From Blasia pusilla (lineage: Eukaryota; Marchantiophyta; Marchantiopsida; Blasiales), in contig CM114275.1 of NCBI GenBank assembly GCA_050084515.1, positions 24,366,001 through 24,430,000 on the forward strand: DNA of 64,000 bases, given 5' to 3'. A program made the position numbers and the translations under genes. A model generated the notes under the pieces. It did not search any database. It worked only from the letters and a program-made list of their open reading frames with translations, and was not told where the DNA came from. Shown here piece by piece: positions 26,601 through 41,600 of this stretch. Positions within the stretch are counted from its first letter, which is position 1; each line of letters starts with the position of its first letter.

Positions 26601-29600
26601 TGTTCAAAACGAGAAAGATGCAGATGTGGCTGAAGGATTGACAGAGCTAACCAAAATCAAGAAAAAGTATGTATCTTACACCGTCCTCATATGGGTTATC
26701 TGATTGAAAGCACTGTGTACTCTGGAGATTATGTCAAGTGTCTTATTAATAGCCTTTGGAACTTTGAACAGAAACAAAACAAGAGTTCCATAAAAGCACT
26801 TTGTGTGTAAGCGGAAAAGATCTATGTGTATCACTATAAACTCAACTGAGAACAACGATACCTGAGTTCCAAAAATTATGGTTTCAGAAGAATCTATAAT
26901 TATTCTAAGGCCATACATGGGTCCCTAGCTGTTAGACATGTTATGGCCAACTTTGGAATTTTCTGATAGAAATATCCCGGGTGTAGGAGGGACCTTGTAT
27001 TGGGTCTCATTGACAGCCAGAGGGTATGTCCTAGAAAACTAGTTACAGCTGCTTGGACTGAAGCATCTCTGGCATAATTTCTTGAAATGATGCGCAATCG
27101 CAAATTCCTTTATCTTCTCAAAGTGACGGTGGAGTCTTAGCAGTAATTGTGGCAACGAGTAACCTGTCAGATCTTTCTTCAATGTGCAGGCCAGGTTATC
27201 ACGTGGTGCACATTGCTGCAGAAATGGCACCTGTTGCTAAGGTAAGCAGTATTGCACCAAATGGTAGAATTTTCACTCATGAATTCTGTTGTAAGCCCAG
27301 AAGTGAGTTTCTTGGGACTTGCTGGGGCCATCAAAAACCTCCCCCTAAAAGATGGTCAAAGTGAAGTTCAGTCTCTCGTGTCATAGATTGTAGTACTGTA
27401 ATAGTTCATAGTGTGACCCAAAGTGCTAGTAGAGATCCAGGACTTCCATGATTAGAAGGAAAGCAAGGGAGTCTGCTGTGCAGACATGGACAGAGATATA
27501 AAATAACCTGTTCATTCTATACCAGGTGAATGTGGTTCTTCTTTTGAGCCAGATACCAGAGGTCTAGTTCAAGCATGTGTTCTAAGATTTGTTGGATGTC
27601 CTACTGGAAGGTTGGGGGATTAGGAGATGTGGTGACAGGATTGGGAAGAGCACTTCAAAAGAAGGGTCACTTAGTGGAGATTATTCTCCCAAAGTATGAT
27701 TGCATGGACTACAGTCGCATAAAAAACTTGAAGGTACTGTTCCTCTCTTACTCCAAGTTAGCTCTTGTAGTGTCATCTTTTGCTTATAGGATATGGACCT
27801 TGCTTCTGTTCAGTGGATCGTCTGTCTTAAAATGTTATCTTGGGAATATTGCTCACTCCTTTTTCAAAAGTAGATGCATTGAGGTGGTCAGAATTTGTAC
27901 CTCCGTCATAAACTCTTTATGCTAGAGCCATATGAGTGTGTTCACAACGCCACACCATTCTCTTAGGCATACCTTATGTTATAAAATAATTGACAACATA
28001 TCCTTCTAGTGGTACTAAAGCTCCAGGTGGTCCAGGTTTGCATTGTGGTCCATTTCCAGTTTGATGTATCGTGGTCTTGATTTGGCAGTCACAAAAGTAT
28101 GGTTAGCTATGCCCTCAAGTCCAGTTTAGTTCCTCTGTTTGCTTTTAACCCAGCCTGTGGTCTTGATTTATCCATGAGGGGGAGGGAAGACGTAGATTTC
28201 GTGGACAGACATTTGTGGAATTGAGAGCACATATTTCAGACCTATATCTTTTTATTGGTCACTCAGAAGCTCTTTTCGTATGTGATGTCTTGCTCATCAG
28301 CTTTTCATGATTCTGGACCCCCATAGTTCTTTGCGACCTGAACCTAGAATTGGGTTGAAGTGTCCGCTCTCTGTTAGGAGAGTGCTCCCTGGTTCCACAA
28401 ATGTGAAAAAGAAATACTGGAATTGTCAGGTTGGTTAGGTAAAGTGTCAAGGTCAGGGGATGCTCTTGGAGATGGGATGACGATTCTAGGAAACATTGCA
28501 ACCCTTGATTGCAGAACATATGTACTTCATGAGATAGACAAAGACTTTATAACAATGGTGCTCTTGAACCAGGATACTTGAGGATTAGAAAATTCAGAGT
28601 CTGGCCCAAATTCACACAAGTTCACAGAGCTTGATATTCAATGCAGTATGTATAAGCATGGGATAAAAACTGACGCTGCTGCCAACACTCCAAGCCATAT
28701 GACTAACTGTAAATTTGATATAATTGCTTATAGATGGTGCAATCAGGTAGTTGTTGTTGAATTGTACCACAATTAAGAAGAGATACGGAACGATGGCTGG
28801 ATGGCTGGAAGACGGCCTCCTTCATTTTCACAAAGTCCAAACAAATGATAGCAATTGCTTCACTTTAGTGAGGAATGAACATACCAGCTGTGTAGCAGGA
28901 TCAAGAATTTATTCTTGACCATTGTGAAGGACACACAAAGAAATGTGCAAATTCCAGCAAGACTGCTTTCACGATAATTTTTAGAGGTTTTCACCAGGGT
29001 TACAACCTCTAAGATTCTTGGACCATGTCTGTTGCCTGATGGGATGGAGCTAATCTGAACACCCGAACCATTTTCATGTCTAAAAGCAGTAGTACCAAAG
29101 GCCTAGTTGGAGAAACTTCTGCTTCAACTTTGGAAGGTACCACTTTCAACTTATGGTTGATTGCTTGTCTAGTATATATGGGAAATTCCTAGGAAGCCAC
29201 GTCAGTGATGTCCTCTAATGTCCTCAAAAAACTGTCATGTACTTGCTAGTTTCAGGTCTGGCTCAACAAACTTAGAGTTAGAGAAATGAAGTTCCCACAA
29301 ACCAAAAGAGAGGATAGATTATGTAAGCACTGTAGCTCAGGAATTTTAGATTATGATGAACTTTTTCTCTTCAAGTGCAAGTAGCATGAGTACATCAGAC
29401 TTGAGTTCCCAGATCTCTTCCAAGGTCCTACCCTCGCGGTTGCTAACTTCACGACCTGGGAAAACCAGGTTCAGATTGCTAAATTCTTACACGAGTGTTT
29501 GAAGGCCAGGAAACACCATCAGGACCAGAGGATCTCTTAGGTTCTACTCTTTTGGGCTCTCCCTGGTCTATTCTTGCACAGTCTGCAAATTAGGGTCCAA

Positions 29601-32600
29601 TGGTCCTTACTTTGGGTCCCTGAGGACAATAATCAAGTCATTCATTCCTAAAAGCCTTTGGTGTATATATTTCCTGCTGGTTGTCCTGTTCAGTCAATTC
29701 TAATCTGCTCCATTGTGTAGTACTCTCTTTCCACCGGGATGCTGTTGCTGTACAGTACTGGACCTTCCAGATTGTTCAACTCGTTTTTACCTGGGCCTCC
29801 AGTGTATGAGCTCGTCATAGCTTTTTTTGCTACTACTTCTTGTGCCAGGATTAGCCAGGACACTAAGCGCGTGATTTCTGCTTGCTGGGAGTTTGAGAGG
29901 GTGGAGTGGTGCAGCGAGCTGGCCTAGATGTGGCCTTAATACTCCTAATACTTGCCGTGAGTTATCATTGTTGGGAACTGTGTTTGCTGACGCTTCCCTT
30001 GTCTCAACAGTGTTTAGGCCCTCACTCAGTAGATTCTCAGCGGTGATGAGAGTGTTAATATCTAGTTTAGTCATGCTCTAAAAATAGTTAGTCAAATACT
30101 AACTTAGTTGGATACTAATTTAGTTAGCTAGAGATAACTTAGTGTTCCTCTATCTTTTAGGGTAACCTTGAATTAGGGCAATTCTCGAGTTAGGGTTAGC
30201 CACCATCTGTTATTTAGGGTATGGATCTGTTCAAGAAGATCTAAGGGCCAGAAGTGCTCACCCTGATGTATATAATGTCTCTGTTTAGAGAGCAGAAGCC
30301 AATTCTACAGCATGCACAGTTTTGGTGAGGACTCCCGAGGCTCTTGGTCCTGCTGCAGAGTGATCAGAGAGTAGGAAGAGGAGATTGAGACTAATTGCTG
30401 TGCTTTCTAGAGCCTCAATGGAAGGCAGGTTGTTTTGTCTAGTATGCTGATGGAGATTGTTTGTGCTCAATGGTGAGCCATGTCTGATCTCTGAGCTGGT
30501 GACATGTGAGGACCTGTAGTGTGAGTGCAAGGTGTGGCTGTGTAGAATCCTTCTTAGTATCTCTTAGATAGTAAGAAGAGTCACATCATGGTAGGGCTCT
30601 GATTTGGCAATAGAGATAGGAACTGATTTGCTGATTGTGTACAAGCTGAAATCATGGATGGTCTAGCTGATGCTAGCTCTGACTTTGTACAAGGAGATAC
30701 TTCTGCTGGTCAATCATATTCTCAGAGAGATATTCCTTCTGAAGCCAGTGCACGTAGTTGTGAACCTATGAACAAAAGGATTGGTGGTAGGAGCGGTGAC
30801 TGTAGTACCACTTAATTGCATTCTGCAAGCTGTTTTGACGTTGTCAGCAATCACTTAATGTGAATTAAGAATGTTGGCTCAGTTAGACCAGCCAGTCTCC
30901 TTCGAGCTAGTCTCGGAGATGACTACATTATTTGTCATCTCCATTATTTCTAGATTCTACCTTATATTCTCAGTTTCAGTGAGGTAGATATAGAATAAAT
31001 TTGCTGGATTTCCATTAACCTATGACTGTGTTTACGGCTTCTTCTATTGTCCTTGGTAATCTGCTGTTGAAAAGAGTTCAGAAGATCTAGTTGTGAAGCA
31101 TTATGACGAGTCCTATGGGTCCTGTGTTAGATAGATAAAGGTCTCAGGCGTAATCTAAATGTCTGTTAAGGAACTATCCAACACTGGTATTCTTATCTTA
31201 GTGGTTCTCTATCTAGCCACTTGGCCACTTGGTCAAAGTGATGCTGTACATTTGAGATCAAGGTTTCAAGCTAAATGTCTAAGGAACTATCTAAGGCTGC
31301 TACTCTTAGAGGTTCTCTACAAGCACTAATAAAGACTTTATGGAGATTTTGCACAACTATTCTCTATTACGTGGGATAAGCACCCAAAAAAAAGGGGGAG
31401 GAGGTGCGATCAGTCTGGAAAAAATTGTGAAAGAATGCGACATTACTGCATTTTCATGAATACCCAGTGATCTACTGAATAGGGTTCTTACATCTCTGCC
31501 AAAATGTCCACCAAACTCTGTCATGCACTTGCCAGATTCAGATGCGGCTGCACAGACTTGGAATTAGAAAGATGAAAGTTCTCACAACCAAAAGAGTGGA
31601 CAAATTATTTAGGCATTTGAGCCCAGCAGTTTTGGAGAATGAAGAACATTTTCTCTTCAAGGACAATTACCACCGGTATATCAGACTTGAGTTGTCAGAT
31701 CTCTTCCAAGATCCTACCCTTGCTTTTGCTGACTTCATGACTAGCAAGATCCAAGTTCAGATTTCCGAATTCGTACATAGGTGTGTGAAAGCCAAGGAAC
31801 ACCACCTGGACCAGAGGACCTCTTAGGTCCTCTTTATTTGGGTTCACACTCACAAATGTTGCAAATCAAAGTCCCATGGTCCTTCTTTGCATCCTCGTGG
31901 ACAATAAATCACTTCATTAATTCTATCTAGCCACTTGGGCACTTGGATAAAGTGGTGCTGTAAAACCACTAGGTTGTCTTGTGTCTAGCCACCTTCCAGA
32001 CTAGTATATAGTCTGGGACTTAGATTAGTATAGTCTATTAAGTTCTCCATAAAATCCGTGCGTAAGTCTTGCTATCATATTATTGCCATTGTATCATACA
32101 TTTCCCATACTTAAACATCCTGGCCAGTGGTTCTCAATCCAAAGTGAAAACCTTTCTAGCTCAATTTCTTTTATCCATGTCGCGATCGTGATTTTCAGGA
32201 CGCCAAAGATTAGTACAAGACCTTCCTCTTGGTAAAAAGTTTCTTTGATTTTTTTTTCTCAAAATGTCTTTACAGGATGTTCTGAGTACATGTGTAAGCA
32301 TTAACCATGCCTCAGGAAGGTTGCTTATGAAACTAAGACAGCAATAGTCCAGAAAAGAGAGAATCTTGTAAATGGTCCCCTTTGATGAATGAATGAAAAG
32401 ATTTATTGTCCACGGGCACCCCACTGGGCCATGGGACTTACTTTTGCAAAAGAAAAAGTTACAGTAATTTGAAGAACAAGAAGCAGCAAAGCACCAGCAG
32501 GGACCTATGAGGTCCTTTGTGTCAAGTGCTTTTCTCTACTCTTCTCACAACAATGTAGGAACTTAGCAATCAGAACCTGATTTTGCCCAGCCATGAATTC

Positions 32601-35600
32601 AGAAACCTTGAGGGCCGGGTGAGCAAAGAGATGTGAGAAGTCAAGTCTAATGTGATTGTGAAAGGTGCAGTGGAATTGGGTCAAAGCTGTAGACGTTTCC
32701 ATTATTTGAGCGTCTGGAAGGAGTCTGAGAATGAAGATGAGATGAGAATCGTCACTAATTGTAGCCTTGTGACAATAGACCACACACCCTTTTTGGATGG
32801 CTTGAGACTGGGATTGGGACGCATGCACAAAGAGGAAGACGTGAAGAAGTTATAACATGAAAGAAGGAAAACTCCCAATCATAGTGTGGGTTGTTACCAC
32901 ACAGATTATTAATACATCTTCCCAGTGTCAGCCAGTGACTTCTTCACAAGACTGTCTAGGCAACTTGAATTTTGACCCCCCAAGCCGTCACTTGTAAGTG
33001 CAGCAATCTGGGTAGTGAATGTAGCCTGGTGAATGGCTGAGCAGGTCTGGTGATGGTAGCTTCATAATTCCAGAGAATTTTATTGCCTCGGCTGTACATT
33101 TCACATGAGTGACCAGAAGATAGTCTTTCACCAGAGAGATTGAGGGTAAGAGGCAGTCAGTGTTTGAGTGAAAAGTGGAGGTGAACTGGAATAAAGATGC
33201 TTACCACTGGGTCAGTTGATCACCAAGGTTTTCAATCAAAATCTTGGTTCAAGTATTATGACCTGTTCTGTTCAAGTGGGAAGTGGCACACAGATTTTTA
33301 GAGTTGTGGAGGATGAGTACAACAGTAGTACTTTTTGACATATGATGAAGATTATGTCCGGAAAACTTATATTAGCCCCCTGTTGGTCGGAGTTGTCTAG
33401 GACAATGTGAAGACGGAAATTGAGCTAAAGAAGAGAGCCGAAATGCAGAAGGCCAACCAGGATCTCGGGAGAAAGACTGTTGCATGGACCTTGATGTTGA
33501 TGAAACAGACATGTTTTCAAAAATGAAGGTGATGGTGGAATCCACCTACTATTTTGTGGATAATGGTGAGGTTTTTTCTGCTTCTAGTTTACTTCGTGCG
33601 AGGATTAGACAAAGTTCGAACAATTACTGGAGGGTTCTTGAACAGCCTACGGGAAAAAAAGTTCACAGATTCAAAAATGCTGTACTTTTCGGGCCCACTA
33701 GACTAGTCAAGTCAGAGAAACACAGAATGAAGTGCTATCTATCTCACTTGAGTACTGGTTTTGCTCACTTCCATTTTCCTGTAACACTCAAACAAGTCTT
33801 AGTGCAGTGCAGGGCTGGCAATTCTTCTGAAGTGATCATAACTTCCCTCCCTCTGTTGGCACAGCATTCCAATGGTCTTGTACTGACTTCATTTACCAGT
33901 TTTCCTCTGAATCAGTCTTGTGTCTTTGATGAAGGGTTTGATTTGCGCTAGTCAATCAGAAAGTTCTGTAGTTCTGGTACTGTTCCTCGTGCCTTTGTGA
34001 GTGAGTGCTCTTCATGCTTGCTGAAGTATCTGGAGATCCTTAAACATTTCCTCTCAAATTAAGACTTAACTTTTGATGTGAATTACTCTTGTTGATCCCA
34101 AGGTCGGTTGAGAGTCACAGAACTCTAGGCATTCCTGTGTGTGCTTGTGGCCCTCTTGAAAGGCATTGAAGGCTTTTTTCTGGCATTGATAAGCTTGAAG
34201 AGAGAATTGAATTGATTTATTGTAGAGCTATAGAGAGTTGGTATCACTGTTTGTGTAGATGGTTGAGTTTTGTCATGGAGGATACTCACCTTTAACATTT
34301 TGTCGTGTAGGTCTTGGACGTTGAACTTTACTCTTATTTTGATGGTCAAACGCACAAAAATAAAATCTGGCTCGGGATTGTCGAAGGTGTGTCTGCAAGA
34401 GCTCAGAGTGTATGGTGATTATGAAAGATTTGTGATTTTGTTATCCCTGTTGTGTGTAGAAGGATGCAATCATTGTGTACAGGATGGCTTTTTTCATTCT
34501 TTGAGCAAATTGAAGGTCCATATTTGCCCAGTTTGACTGATGTTTTCTCTTGGCAATAAAGAATGGGTTATGCTTTTACTGAGCGATGCACATTTCCTGA
34601 CAGGTCTCCCAGTGTACTTCATTGAGCCCCATCATCCGGCAAAGTTCTTCTGGAGAGGACAATTTTATGGAGAGAGTGATGACTTCAAACGATTCACGTA
34701 CTTTTGTCGTGCTGCTCTTGAATTTTTGCTTCAGTCTGGCAAAAAGCCAGATATGATCCACACTCATGATTGGCAGACAGCAGTAGTGGTAGGCTGCCCA
34801 AGACTTCTCCCATTCTTGTTTCTAGATTTGATGTCGTCTGATTTGGGTGTAGAGTCGAGGATTATTAGAGGAACTGACGCATGTGAGATAGGGCAATTTC
34901 ATCAGTGGGCTTAATTGGAGGAAATAACGTGAAGCTGGAGAATCTGACTGCAAGTCTTGAATGAGAGTTGAATGCAAAACCAGAAACAGAGAGACCAAGT
35001 AAGTGGAAAATATGAGACAAGGGCCCTCTTAGGGCCCTCTTAAGACAGAGCTTAAGGGCTCTGTTAGGACCCTCTCAAGACAGAGCTTTTGTGACATTGC
35101 TCCGTAGATTGTTGGTCTCATTGGTCCAAGTGCTTTTTGAGAGTTAGTTTTAATCAATTACATTCTTTCTTGGCACAGTGAGGTCGTCTGGGTTGCTAAG
35201 GTGTGAGGTGCTTTCCGATTTTTGAATCTTGAAGCTGTGATTGGCATTGGTCACCTTACCCGCCTTGTAATCTGGTTGGGATTCGGTTCTCGTAGTCTGT
35301 GGCTCTTATATGATTCTTGGGCTGAGGTTCTCTGCAACCAGGGGTTTGGTTTTGTGTAGAGTACAGGAAAATAACATGTGTGTATTTCCTACAGGCACCA
35401 TTGTATTGGGACATCTATGTTCCACAGGGTCTGGACTCAGCTCGTCTTGCATTTACTTGTCATAATTTTGAGTATCAAGGTGTTGATGTTCCCAGTGCTG
35501 TGGCATCGTGTGGGCTCAATGTCCAACAACTACTTCGACCAGACAGGATGCAAGACAACTTTGCACATGATAGGATCAATCTATTGAAGGTATGTGGTGC

Positions 35601-38600
35601 ATGTGTATTCTTCTTGAATTTATTAGGCTGTGGCCTGGTTGCAAGCACTTCTGCACAAATGAAGCAGAAACGTAAGTGCTTTTGGGTAATTTTCCTCAGT
35701 CAAGGTCTGGTTGAACTCAGTGTTTTCCCTTTCTACATAACAGGGTGGACTTGTCTTTTCAAATGTAGTGACAACCGTGTCACCAACTTATGCTCTGGAG
35801 GTGCGAGCACCAGAGGTATGCACATGACCTCAAGACGGTTGATCATGCAGTTTGCAGGACTTATATAGAGTCATACTATAGTAAGAGGTGTCTTGCAAGT
35901 CTGCATGGCAATAGCATGTGTGTCTTGTCTTATCTGAGAGCATGTGGGACTGAGCACAGAGATGAGGCAGTGAGTAAAAGGCAATACTTGGCCTTTGTCG
36001 TATATAATTCTGTAGTTTGTTGTCTTTTGAAGCTCCAACTAATGAGCCCACCATGTAGAAGAAAACAGTGTCCAGAAGTTAATTTTCTACTATCTATGTC
36101 TTCTGCCCAATCTGGATCACAGTAACCTGCAATCCTTGTTGGCTGATTCTGATGATAATCAATGCTGATTTTATTGGTCACCTTCAAGTCCCTTAGCACC
36201 TGCTTGGCAGCTTGCCAATGGAACCAGCCTAGGTTGTTCATGAATGTTTGCGTTAATCCTACGGAGAATGCAATGGTCTGGTTTAGACCATTGCATGCAT
36301 TGCACCGAATGAACTCTCGATATGGGATAAGAATCAGAAACAGTTCTGCAACCCTCAGAGACTCGTATTCCAAACGAATTTCACTGGTATCTATTTCCCA
36401 GTTGGTGTACGGACTCCGTTTTTTGGGACCGTCACGTGGACACAACGGTCCCTGCGTGTTCATGGGATCTGGCCCTTAGGGGTCCCTAACCTGTACAAAT
36501 GGCAGCCATCTTCATATCCCACAAATAAAAGTTTCTCTTTCTTCACATCCAACTTCTTTCTTTGCTCCCAAGGTATGTGTAACACATCCAGCCAATGGGC
36601 ATGGGATGGCTTTCTGTCATTCCCCAGCCTTAGTGGGGCTCACTTCACAGTGATAATTTGCTGTCATCATGCCTTCTGCCCAGAACTCTTTCCCAAACCT
36701 TTTATTGTGAGCATACATAATCTGAGAAAATGATTGACCAGCAGAAGTATCTCCTTGTACAAAGTCAGAGCTAGCATCAGCTAGACCATCCATGATTTCA
36801 GCTTGTACACAAACAGCAAATCAGTTCCTATCTCTATTGCCAAATCAGAGCCCTACCATGATGTGACTCTTCTTACTATCTAAGAGATACTAAGAAGGAT
36901 TCTACACAGCCACACCTTGCACTCACACTACAGGTCCTCACATGTCACCAGCTCAGAGATCAGACATGGCTCACCATTGAGCACAAACAATCTCCATCAG
37001 CATACTAGACAAAACAACCTGCCTTCCATTGAGGCTCTAGCAAGCACAGCAATTAGTCTCAATCTCCTCTTCCTACTCTCTGATCACTCTGCAGCAGGAC
37101 CAAGAGCCTCAGGAGTCCTCACCAAAACTGTGCATGCTGTAGAATTGGCTTCTGCTCTCTAAACAGAGACATTATATACATCAGGGTGAGCACTTCTGGC
37201 CCTTAGATCTTCTTGAACAGATCCATACCCTAAATAACAGATGGTGGCTAACCCTAACTCGAGAATTGCCCTAATTCAAGGTTACCCTAAAAAGATAGAG
37301 GAACACTAAGTTATCTCTAGCTAACTAAATTAGTATCCAACTAAGTTAGTATTTGACTAACTACTTTTAGAGCATGACTAAACTAGATATTAACAAATTT
37401 CAACATAATCATCTCTCTTCTGGCGTTTGGTTCAGCCTTTCTATAGCTCGGTTATGGCTTGGACTATTATTTGCAGTGGTCTCTGATCTGATGCCTTTGG
37501 TGGACAGATCCTTATGAAATTTGAAACCTTTGTATTCTGCCCCTCCATTCCTACAAAGGGCCTTTACCTTTTGTCCAGTTTGTTTCCCAACCAAATCGAC
37601 AAATGCCAAACGAAATTGACAAATGCCATGAAATGTTCCAAGATCTGCAACTTATTTTTCATGATCTACAAAATTGTTTTCCTTGGATGATTCTCAAGGA
37701 ATTTTACAAAAATATTTGGCCCCTCCCAAAGATGTCTCCGAATTGGGTCCTGTGACACCAGAGTGCACAAGATTTGGAGGCTTGAGAAAGTGACTTTTTT
37801 GAAACGGTTTCTTTTTTCCTTTCCCAATGTGTGGTTGCTGGTCATTTTCTTCAGCCATCTTTAGGGAGATCAGTTCTCTCCATTGTTCCAGGTTGGAACC
37901 AATGGCGACATCCCTATGTTGTTTCTGCATGATGGCCCAGACCTGCCATACAAACTGTGCATCCCGGATTGTTTTAGTGACATCCCTTGCTACAGATGCA
38001 TATCAGTGAGAAGGCTAGACTGTTTTTGGATTTGAAGTGCTTTTCCTCTCACTCCTCCTCTGAGGGCTTTTGTACTCCCAAATATCCTTGAGTTGAAGGA
38101 GACACTGAATTTGGAAAGACCACCATCTGTAATTGATACCATCGAATCTCTCCACACCAGCTATCTCATCCACTAGTCCACCTTGTGGGCCCATAACCTG
38201 GTGATGTGGTGCTCACTATTTCACTCTGAGTCACACAAACTAGGCAACGAGCTGGGGCAGGTGTCTTTACTACAATTACATCCACACACAGTGGGCACAC
38301 TTAGCATAAATTGTCAACAGTACTCCAGACACAGTGTCTGCAGGAATACTCCAGATCCCTCACTCAGTGGAGTTAGTATGACAGTCACTAAACAAGTGGG
38401 GTCCACTTCATACTCTCACCTTTTCTGCAGGGTAGGGAAGTCCCCACTATGGCGTACACTGTGAAAAAGATTGACCAGCAGCAGTATCTCCTTGTACAAA
38501 GTCAGAACTAGCATCAGCTAAACCATCCATGATTTCAGCTTGTATACAATCAGCAAATCAGTTTCTAACTCAATTGCCAAATTAGAGCCCTACCATGATG

Positions 38601-41600
38601 TGACTCTCCTTGTTATCTATCAGATACTAAGGAGGATTCTACAGTCACACCTTGCACTCACAACACATATCCTCACATCAGAGATCACTCATGGCTCACA
38701 TCACTGAGCACAAACAATCTCCATCAGCTATCTAGACAAAACAACCTGCCTCCCAGTGAGGCTCTAGCAAGCACAGAACTTAGTCTCAATCTCCTCTTCC
38801 TTCTCTCAGATCACACTGCAGCAGGGCCAGTGCTGCGCGACACACCAGGAGCTTCAGGAGTCCTCACCAAAAGCTGTGCATACTGTAGAATTATCTTCTG
38901 ACTCTATGTAGAGACAATATAAACATGAGGGTGAGAATTTCTGACCTTTAGATCTTCTTGAACAGATCCATACCCTAAATGTGATGACGACTAGCCCTAA
39001 TTCGAGATTACCCTAGCTGGAGACAACTTAGAGGAGCTCTAAGTTGTCTCCAGCTAACTAAGTTAGTATCCAGCTAAGTTAGTATTCAACTAACTACTTT
39101 TAGGGTATGACTAAACATGATATTAACAAATGTCAACATACACAACACCCTTTGGAGTGACTAGCACTCCACTTCTATGTGCGCTAGAAGGTGTCTGACC
39201 CTTAGGTAGCCTCTCAAGAAAGGCTGTTACCCTAAAACGAACAAGCCCTAACGGCCCCCCCTTAACCCTGTTTACTTATCCCCAAGTCCTTCTTCTGTCA
39301 AGTCTGTATTGAGCTGATATTTCCAACATGCTGACGTGATTGTCTTTTCAATTGTGATTTAACTCACTGTACGTCTAATAATAGTGGGTGATGTCAACAA
39401 TTTGATGACTTGACCTTCACTGGAATTCTATGGCAGGGAGGACGTGGCCTGCATTTGACCTTAGCTCAACACTCGAAAAAGTTTGTTGGAGTTTTGAATG
39501 GCATTGATGATGAGTCCTGGAATCCAGCAACAGATCCTTTACTTGAGTTTCAATATAGCGCAAATGATCTGAGTGGCAAGTCTGCGAATAAAGCTGCTTT
39601 GAGAGCTCGTCTGGAACTAGCACCGGCAGAAATGGATTTTGACAGGCCACTTGTGAGTGCCGTTCATGGATGAGTTTGTAGTCATTACAACATTTCCTAC
39701 CCTTAGATAGGTCGACTTTTGCAAGTCTTGGAAAATTACTGCAATAGAAGCTACTGTTGTTGTAAGAAGGTAGATGGCGAATACTATCTGCCACATACTG
39801 AAGTAGAACTAAGTTTATATATTTCTGATCATCCCTAAACTTTTACCTTAAGCTTAGCTACATAGGCTTGATTCCTACAAAACCTAAAGACACTTACTGT
39901 CAAGGATTAGTTCAGGGAATCCTATCATTACATGTGGTCCAACAACTTCTTGAATTCCCAAACTTCCCCTGAATGAATGATTAAAGGGAGACACTAATCT
40001 TAAAAAGAATTGAGAGGGCAGAGGGACTAGAAACACTGATGAGAAAGAGTAAGCACAGCATGCACAGTACCTAGTAGTGCTAACTTGTCAGAGATAGTAT
40101 GAGTCTTATGGCCACGTCTAGGCCAGCTCCCTGCACAGTCTCACCCTCACATCCTCCCAGCAGACATAAACACACACTAGGAACACCTTACTGTCCCTAA
40201 ACTTAGAAGAGACTTTAGGCTTAAATATCTATCTTTTTTCCTACTGTACTAGTTCAGGTCAGGGGCAACTACTGTACATCATTGCTCCTAGCTAACTTCT
40301 TTACACAATACAATCCATAAGTCTTGTGTTTGGAATGTACTGATTTCTCAACAAATCTTAGGGTCTTAAGGATCCTTAGGCAGTGCTGGTTGGTGAAGCT
40401 GTGAACTGCTTTCATCAGTGTGATGACTGCTATTTGAGTTACTAATGAAGTTACGAAAACAAGTCTTGGTGCGATCAATCGAGTTTGTAGCAAGTCACAC
40501 TTTCTTCACACTTTCTTCACACTTCTTTGTTTGCGAGCCAACTTCTCAAGCAACTCACGACGTCTGGTTGGTGTTTGCCTGAAGGTTTGTGGAATCTTTG
40601 CAATGTGCAGGTGGGCTGTATCACACGATTAGTGCCACAGAAAGGCGTGCATCTGATCCGTCATGCACTCTACCGAACATTGGAATGTGGAGGCCAGTTT
40701 ATTCTCTTGGGTTCAAGTCCTGTTCCAAGTATTCAGGTACAATCTAATACAACTAATATTACCTTTCAATTGGTGATGCCATGTGATTATCTTGTTTGAT
40801 CGGCAAGTCCTTAGAGTGTGAACATTATTTTGAAAACTGTCTTTTTTTTGCAGCGGGAGTTTGAAGGTATTGCACGGGACTTCCACCAGCATCCTCATAT
40901 TCGTTTAATTTTGAAATATGATGAGGCTCTTTCACATTCAATATATGCTGCATCGGATATGTTCATAATTCCATCAATTTTTGAGCCTTGTGGCCTCACA
41001 CAGGTAGGTGGTTGCACATTGCTTACTGCCAATTGGCTTAGGTTGTCCTCTTGACAGTATCGATGGTTCATATGTCGAATTTGTGTTTCAGCTGTACAAG
41101 TTGTATTTTTTTGGGGTTTTCACTTCTGGTAGTCATCTTCTATTTCTTAGTGAGACTTGGCTACTGTATGCAGATGATTGCAATGCGATATGGGAGTATA
41201 CCAATTGCTCGGAAGACGGGAGGATTAAATGACAGGTTGAGCTGATTACTGGCACTCATCACCAGCAACTGCCTTAGTGATTATTGTTGCTGCTTCTACT
41301 GTTTGGTTGTGTGGATTATTTCCATGTCTGTGTGAGCAGACAAGGCAGGACAGGAGTGTAATGGGCTTTACTACTGATGCTCATCGTCACTTGCAGATTC
41401 CTCTCGTGCGTATATAATTTAGTCAGATTGTGTGCTTGCCCGTCAATGTGGACGTAACATTGGCTCACCAGGCTTCTGATGTACTTTGCGACCGATGCCG
41501 ATTACCACTTGAAACTGTAGATTCGTCTCAAAATTCACTATAAAATATAGTACGAATGCCATCTTTATTTCTCTGAGACATTGCAGGAAAAGTAAGTGTT

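Noticed and set aside
30589-30602. Primer-binding site TGGTAGGGCTCTGA and copia gag start next to a shorter LTR 1
   Set aside because: All three copies end at the same TTCTCA/TTCACA border with perfect 5-bp duplications, so this sequence is inside the LTR.
35020-35090. GGGCCCTCTTA / AGACAGAGCTT repeats as a regulatory element
   Set aside because: Only two or three short imperfect units inside an SS4 intron; nothing links them to a function.
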